The notes beneath the pieces are model-generated. The model was not told the DNA's origin and did not search any database. It saw nothing but the letters and a program-made list of their open reading frames with translations. This document shows, one piece after another, positions 34,503 through 64,000 of a DNA stretch of 64,000 nt. Source of the DNA: Chinchilla lanigera (taxonomy: Eukaryota; Chordata; Mammalia; Rodentia; Chinchillidae); NCBI RefSeq assembly GCF_000276665.1, contig NW_004955447.1, positions 16,536,435 through 16,600,434 of the forward strand, read 5' to 3'. Within the stretch, counting starts at the first letter, position 1. Every line of letters begins with the position of its first letter. The position numbers and the translations under genes are program-made.

Positions 34503-35041
34503 ATACAGCTTGTCATAAAGGTTTCGGCAGTCTTCTCCAAGTCTATATAGAAATACATATATACATATTGATGTATAACATCATTTTACCTTACGTCCCT
34601 CTTCACAAAAATAGGACCTTTGTGTACAGATTGGCAGACCACATTTTAAGGATATCATTGATCATTTTTTTAAAAAGCTACACATTTGTGTTTCTTGGGC
34701 CAGCTTTGATTGTCATCATAAAAATAGAAAGGGGGAAGGATTAACAAATTTTCTTCAGGGGACTTTAAAAGGAAACAAATCTGGAAAACACTGTTTTACA
34801 AATGCAGTCCGTCATTGTTCCAGGCGGGAGCACTGGCAGGGACTGGGGGCCTTCACCCAGCCTCGGTGTCGTGCAAGATTCAAAGTAGCATCAGAAGGCA
34901 AAGCACCAACGAAGTGAGGCTGCACGGGTGCGGGAGTGATAAACAGAACGCTTGAGCTGCGAGTCTAGAAACACAAATGTATCTCAAGTCTAATTGGCTC
35001 TATGGAACCAAGTCAGGTTTTCATTTTTAATTGGCCAATCT

Positions 35042-35048
35042 GGCTCAG
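35042..35048 (-). promoter_or_regulatory. PDGFRA: Predicted miR-24 seed match (8-mer)
   Basis: The message strand reads CTGAGCCA, a full 8-mer match to the miR-24 seed including the A opposite position 1. Prediction from sequence only. Confidence 0.45.
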
Positions 35049-36072
35049 TCTTCACACGTACTATGGAAAAGGGGGACAAGAAAGCTGGGGCTTGCACTGA
35101 GATTCCACTAGCAGGTACTCAAGCACCGTGTTATTGCTCTCCGTCTTCCACAGCATCAGCTGCTGGAAGCGCATCAGTGACTGCAATAATCACGGCCCAT
35201 GTTTCATTCATACGGTGTCAGCAATCAAGCACACTGCGAGAATGCCAATGAACCCACGCCAGCCAGTGTGACAGTCTGGACGGATGTGACGATCCAGCCT
35301 CCCACCTACACCCAAAATAGCAGGAAAACCTTTCACCCTTTTTCACCACAACACTGACCTGGCTATTCTGAGACTCGGTGTGTGGAATTTGATGATTTTT
35401 ACACATGCTTTTCCCTGGGGGGAAGACAAGTGCAAGTGCCCCATGCAGTGGGAAGCAGCATCCTTACCTTGTCTTGAATTTTGGAAGACGTGACAAAAAC
35501 CAAAATCAGCTTTCCCAGCCTCAGCTGAGACTGGAAAGTTAAATGAAGGGTAGCAGTTGCTGCATACATGGTATTAAATGTCACTGACCTGAAGCCAAGG
35601 ACTTTAATAGTTGGCTTCATGCACAGTTGACTTCTAGCCCAGATCCAAATTTCAAATTGTTTCTTGTCCCCCAACCTCCATGGCAACCTCCTGTAACCTA
35701 AGCAAGTGTTTCTAAAACTGGCTGATCAGGATAGCCAGTGTTTATAAGAACGCAGGTTCCTGCTTCCGTCAGACTTAATAATGCAGAATTTCATGCACAT
35801 AAGAGTTCATAAAAAAACCTTTGTTATCTCAGCATTTCAAGCACCTTCTCCTTAGGGTAAGAGATGAAAGAAAGGAGCCTTCTCCTGACTCTCACGGCTC
35901 ACAGATTTAAAAGTGTAAGCTGGGATCCACCAGAGTTACCACTAGTCATGAAGGAAACCCCTGTGAATCCAGTCTTTTTGCTGATTACTGGGATTTCCAC
36001 TGGGTCGCAGCAGAAAAAGTCACGTGGGCCACAGGATTTTGTCTTTCTATCAAGAACCTTTAGGATTGGGGG

Positions 36073-36078
36073 TTTATT
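36073..36078 (-). promoter_or_regulatory. PDGFRA: Proximal polyadenylation hexamer in PDGFRA 3' UTR
   Basis: AATAAA on the minus strand about 960 bases after the stop codon. If used, the message would lose the two distal microRNA-like sites but keep the one at 36971. Confidence 0.35.
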
Positions 36079-36970
36079 TCTAATCCCATTACTGCAGAGG
36101 TCATTAACTGTTTTTAGTAGAATGGATTAGGGAACCTATTTGGTACATAATTAAGAACTTTGACTTCCTGGACAACACTACTTACACTTTGCTCTGTCTG
36201 TTTACTAAATGTAATCCACTAAAGCTATTATCATTTTATAAAGAAATATATGTTATTTAAGGTAAATGTCAAAAACGAACTTGTCACCTACTTAGTAAAG
36301 GGTTTTTTTTTTTTTAAATTGTGCTTTCTCTGTAGGGAAATCATGTTACATATTACACATTTAGCATTACTGATAACAGTAGTATTATTATAAATATAGA
36401 TTACAATATGAAAATGAGTTGTTGGGCTGCTAAAGGACCCAAATCTATTACACAAAATTGGTTAATTGTTATCTTTTATCTCCTTAACACTAAGAAAAAA
36501 GTAAAATGCAATAGTACCAGTACCTTTTAAGGTTCAAGAGTGGTTTTGCATGCACTTCATAAGAAAATTCAACAGCAGCTGATACCAGGTTCCAAGAGAA
36601 AAGTACATGGATGGATTGAGTGGTCTCTTCAGAAGTCCAGAGAAGATGGTTAATACAAATCTGACACACCCTTGGTTAGAGCTATTTACATAATTACAAT
36701 GCTGGGGTTTTGTTGCAGTCCAGATTGTGTCTGTGGAAATCTCACCAAAGCCCTTGAAACACAAAGCTCATTTTCTGTGGCCTGTTATTCCCTGTCCATC
36801 TCCTTCCGAACTTCACAGGCCGCTGAGATGCTACTGAAGCACTGCAAGAAGCAATGCTGAAAAGTTCACTTCAAAAATCCCACTCATTCCTATTCAGAAG
36901 GCTCCCCAGGCCCACGGCTGGGAAGTCCTCCTCACCCATCATCCAAGTCGCAACCTTTGCATTGCAATAA

Positions 36971-36977
36971 AGTGGTT
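36971..36977 (-). promoter_or_regulatory. PDGFRA: Predicted miR-140-5p seed match
   Basis: The message strand reads AAAACCACT, complementary to the miR-140-5p seed. It lies about 60 bases after the stop codon. Regulation of Pdgfra by miR-140 is established in zebrafish palate development. The site here is a sequence match only. Confidence 0.55.
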
Positions 36978-37034
36978 TTCTTAAAGGGACCCACAGGTAG
37001 CTCCCGGAGTGGAAGGCACCCACTGGCTCCGCAG

Positions 37035-62554
<25,520 letters not shown>

Positions 62555-62561
62555 CTATACA

Positions 62562-62625
62562 AACATAGATACAGATATATAAATACATAGATACATAGAT
62601 ATGCATGTATGTATATACGCAAGGG
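62562..62625. repeat. (GATA/ATAC)-type low-complexity repeat beside exon 5 acceptor
   Basis: ACATAGATACAGATATATAA-type units lie immediately upstream (in gene order) of the exon 5 acceptor. They leave almost no polypyrimidine tract in the last 10 bases, though the region is T-rich on the transcribed strand. Confidence 0.9.
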
Positions 62626-62710
62626 TTTAAACATCTATAGTACAGTTACACTCTTGTAAGATTTGGGTTTAAGAAAATCCTGAAAAACCCTGATGAAAGA
62701 AACTCTGACA

Positions 62711-62814
62711 GTGGGGCTGGGGATTTAGCTCAGTGGCATAGTGCCTGCCTGGCAAGTGCGATGTCGTGAGTTCGATTCCTGGTACCGGAAAAAAAACAAA
62801 CAAAACAAACAAAC
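62711..62814 (+). mobile_element. Young ID-like SINE in intron 4 with target duplication
   Basis: GGGATTTAGCTCAGTGGCAT, GTTCGATTCCTGGTACCGG. Perfect 14-bp duplication AAGAAACTCTGACA at 62697-62710 and 62815-62828. Confidence 0.97.
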
Positions 62815-62848
62815 AAGAAACTCTGACAAAAAAAAAAAACCTGAAAAG

Positions 62849-62957
62849 AGCCAGGGACATAGCTCAGCAGGACAGCACCTGCCTGGCAATTCCAAGGTCT
62901 TGAGTTTGATTCCTGGTACCAAAAAAAAAAAGGAGAGAGAGAAAGAGAGAGAGAACC
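62849..62957 (+). mobile_element. Second ID-like SINE and (GA)n tract in intron 4
   Basis: CAGGGACATAGCTCAGCAGG, GTTTGATTCCTGGTACC, an A tail and then (GA)n at 62931-62955. It sits only about 20 bp from the previous ID copy. Confidence 0.92.
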
Positions 62958-63054
62958 CTGAAAAAACTCTGACAAAACAACACATCAAGTCCTTGTCTCA
63001 AAAAAATCAGTAAAGAAAAACAAAACAAAACAAAAAACCCCAAACCTCTGAGAC

Positions 63055-63166
63055 CAAGGTGTGGTGTGACTCCTATAGTCCCAGCATTCAGAAAGCTGAG
63101 GCAGGAGGTTCCCAAGTTCAAGCCAGCTTGGGCTACACAGCAAGACTCTGTCTAAAAAAGCAATCA
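63055..63166 (+). mobile_element. B1-like SINE in intron 4
   Basis: GTGTGGTGTGACTCCTATAG, GCTGAGGCAGGAGGTTCCCA, single (undoubled) right half. Confidence 0.88.
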
Positions 63167-64000
63167 AATAAACAACCCTGAGTGGTAGTTTGCCAACCAG
63201 TGTGACTCACACAGAATTCGGAAAATCGGAGCGGCCTTGACCTCAAGTTGCTATACACTTGGCACGTGGCTGTAGAGCAGAACCACAAGTCATAAAAAGA
63301 AATTCCAGTAAGAGAGAACGCCGGCCCCTGAGCACGCATGCGGCTCTCGTTCACTGAAGCACGCGGTCACCCAGTCACTACCGAGCGACACCGCTCTGGG
63401 CGCCTGGTTCCTGTCCCTTCAGTTCCTTCTGCCCCGCTCTGCTCTCCGCTATCCGCAGGGCCTTCCTGAACCCACACAGCGCCTGGCACAAAATAAGCCC
63501 TCACAGAAAGTCAATCGGCAGCTCTTGCTGCTGCCACATCCTCACGGAGCTCCATAAATCTCGGCCCCAGCATGTCCTCCTTCCCCGCTCACGTTAACCG
63601 GTACATCAAAGGGATGGGATCTACAGCCTGCAAGGACGGCTTTTCCTCAGAACGGAGATCACCTCATTCTTAAGGTGCTATAATTAACCTAGGCATCCAG
63701 CCGCCTGGGGTGTTCGTCTTTAGGGTCTCTATAGTCAAGAATGTGAATCACAGAGTAAGAGGCTTATGTAAGAAAAAATTCCTTACAGCATTTGAAGTCA
63801 ACCAATGAAAATGGAAACCTACATGTGTAAGCAAGCTTTAGCCCTTAGCGACTCTAAGCTTTGTATTGTTATAGCCACAGAGGTCAGCCGCGTTGTACGG
63901 TCAAGGTGGCGCCCTCAATCCCCAGACCAGAATTCCAACTTCTATCACCAGTGATGAGAATTAAATTAAAAACCCTACCTGCACCCGATGCTATTTGTAT
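63167..64000 (-). other. PDGFRA: PDGFRA intron 4, no exon seen
   Basis: About 830 bp with no match to exon 4 (Ig2) in any minus-strand frame and no recognised repeat. Exon 4 therefore lies beyond the right edge. Confidence 0.7.

Larger units (their letters stand above)
34225..37034 (-). other. PDGFRA: PDGFRA 3' untranslated region (about 2.8 kb)
   Basis: It runs from the stop codon to the distal AATAAA at 34251-34246 on the minus strand. The length agrees with the long 3' UTR known for this transcript. I recognised no SINE or L1 inside it, although the introns and flanks are dense in them, which suggests selection against insertions. Other AATAAA hexamers at 36078-36073 and 34408-34403 could give shorter isoforms. 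The exact cleavage site is inferred. Confidence 0.85.

Noticed and set aside
62725..63121. Hydrophobic Phe-rich minus-strand frames resembling membrane segments
   Set aside because: They come from A-rich SINE tails and (GA)n repeats read backwards.

Overview
The window is vertebrate nuclear DNA from a placental mammal, most likely a non-murid rodent. It has a split receptor gene, many L1 fragments, ID-like tRNA-derived SINEs, B1-like (7SL-derived) SINEs and rodent-grade endogenous retroviruses. I cannot name the species. There is no operon, CRISPR array, rRNA gene or functional tRNA gene.

The one certain gene is PDGFRA (platelet-derived growth factor receptor alpha) on the minus strand. Coding exons 5 to 23, numbered as in the 23-exon human gene, lie between 62554 and 37035. 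Every exon junction could be read base by base. The phases join into one open frame of 879 complete codons after a split first codon, plus a stop, which corresponds to residues 211-1089 with no insertion or deletion relative to human numbering. The exons give Ig-like domains 3-5, the membrane span, the juxtamembrane segment, the split tyrosine kinase and the C-terminal tail. Exons 1-4 should lie beyond position 64000. A 3' UTR of about 2.8 kb, almost free of repeats, runs from 37034 to about 34230.

Positions 1-12000 are a graveyard of nested elements. An L1 ORF2 3' half (1-3256) ends inside the 3' LTR of a minus-strand class II (betaretrovirus-like) provirus (3257-9356). That provirus carries a second L1 tail inside pol and a young ID SINE inside its 5' LTR. 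A plus-strand class I (gammaretrovirus-like) remnant lies directly beside it. From 12000 to 34200 the sequence is intergenic: MaLR LTRs, L1 pieces, DNA transposons (MER2-like, mariner-like) and SINEs. Within it is one clear CpG island (about 16050-16860) with a strong CTCF-type motif, a CRE and a TATA-like box. By conserved synteny KIT should lie to the left of the window, so this island sits on the PDGFRA side of the PDGFRA-KIT interval.

Functionally, the window holds most of the PDGFRA receptor, its post-transcriptional control region, and a candidate insulator/promoter about 18 kb past its polyadenylation site. I found no previously undescribed protein system. The most interesting leads are the island, the microRNA sites in the 3' UTR, a palindromic LTR fusion and several nested insertions.
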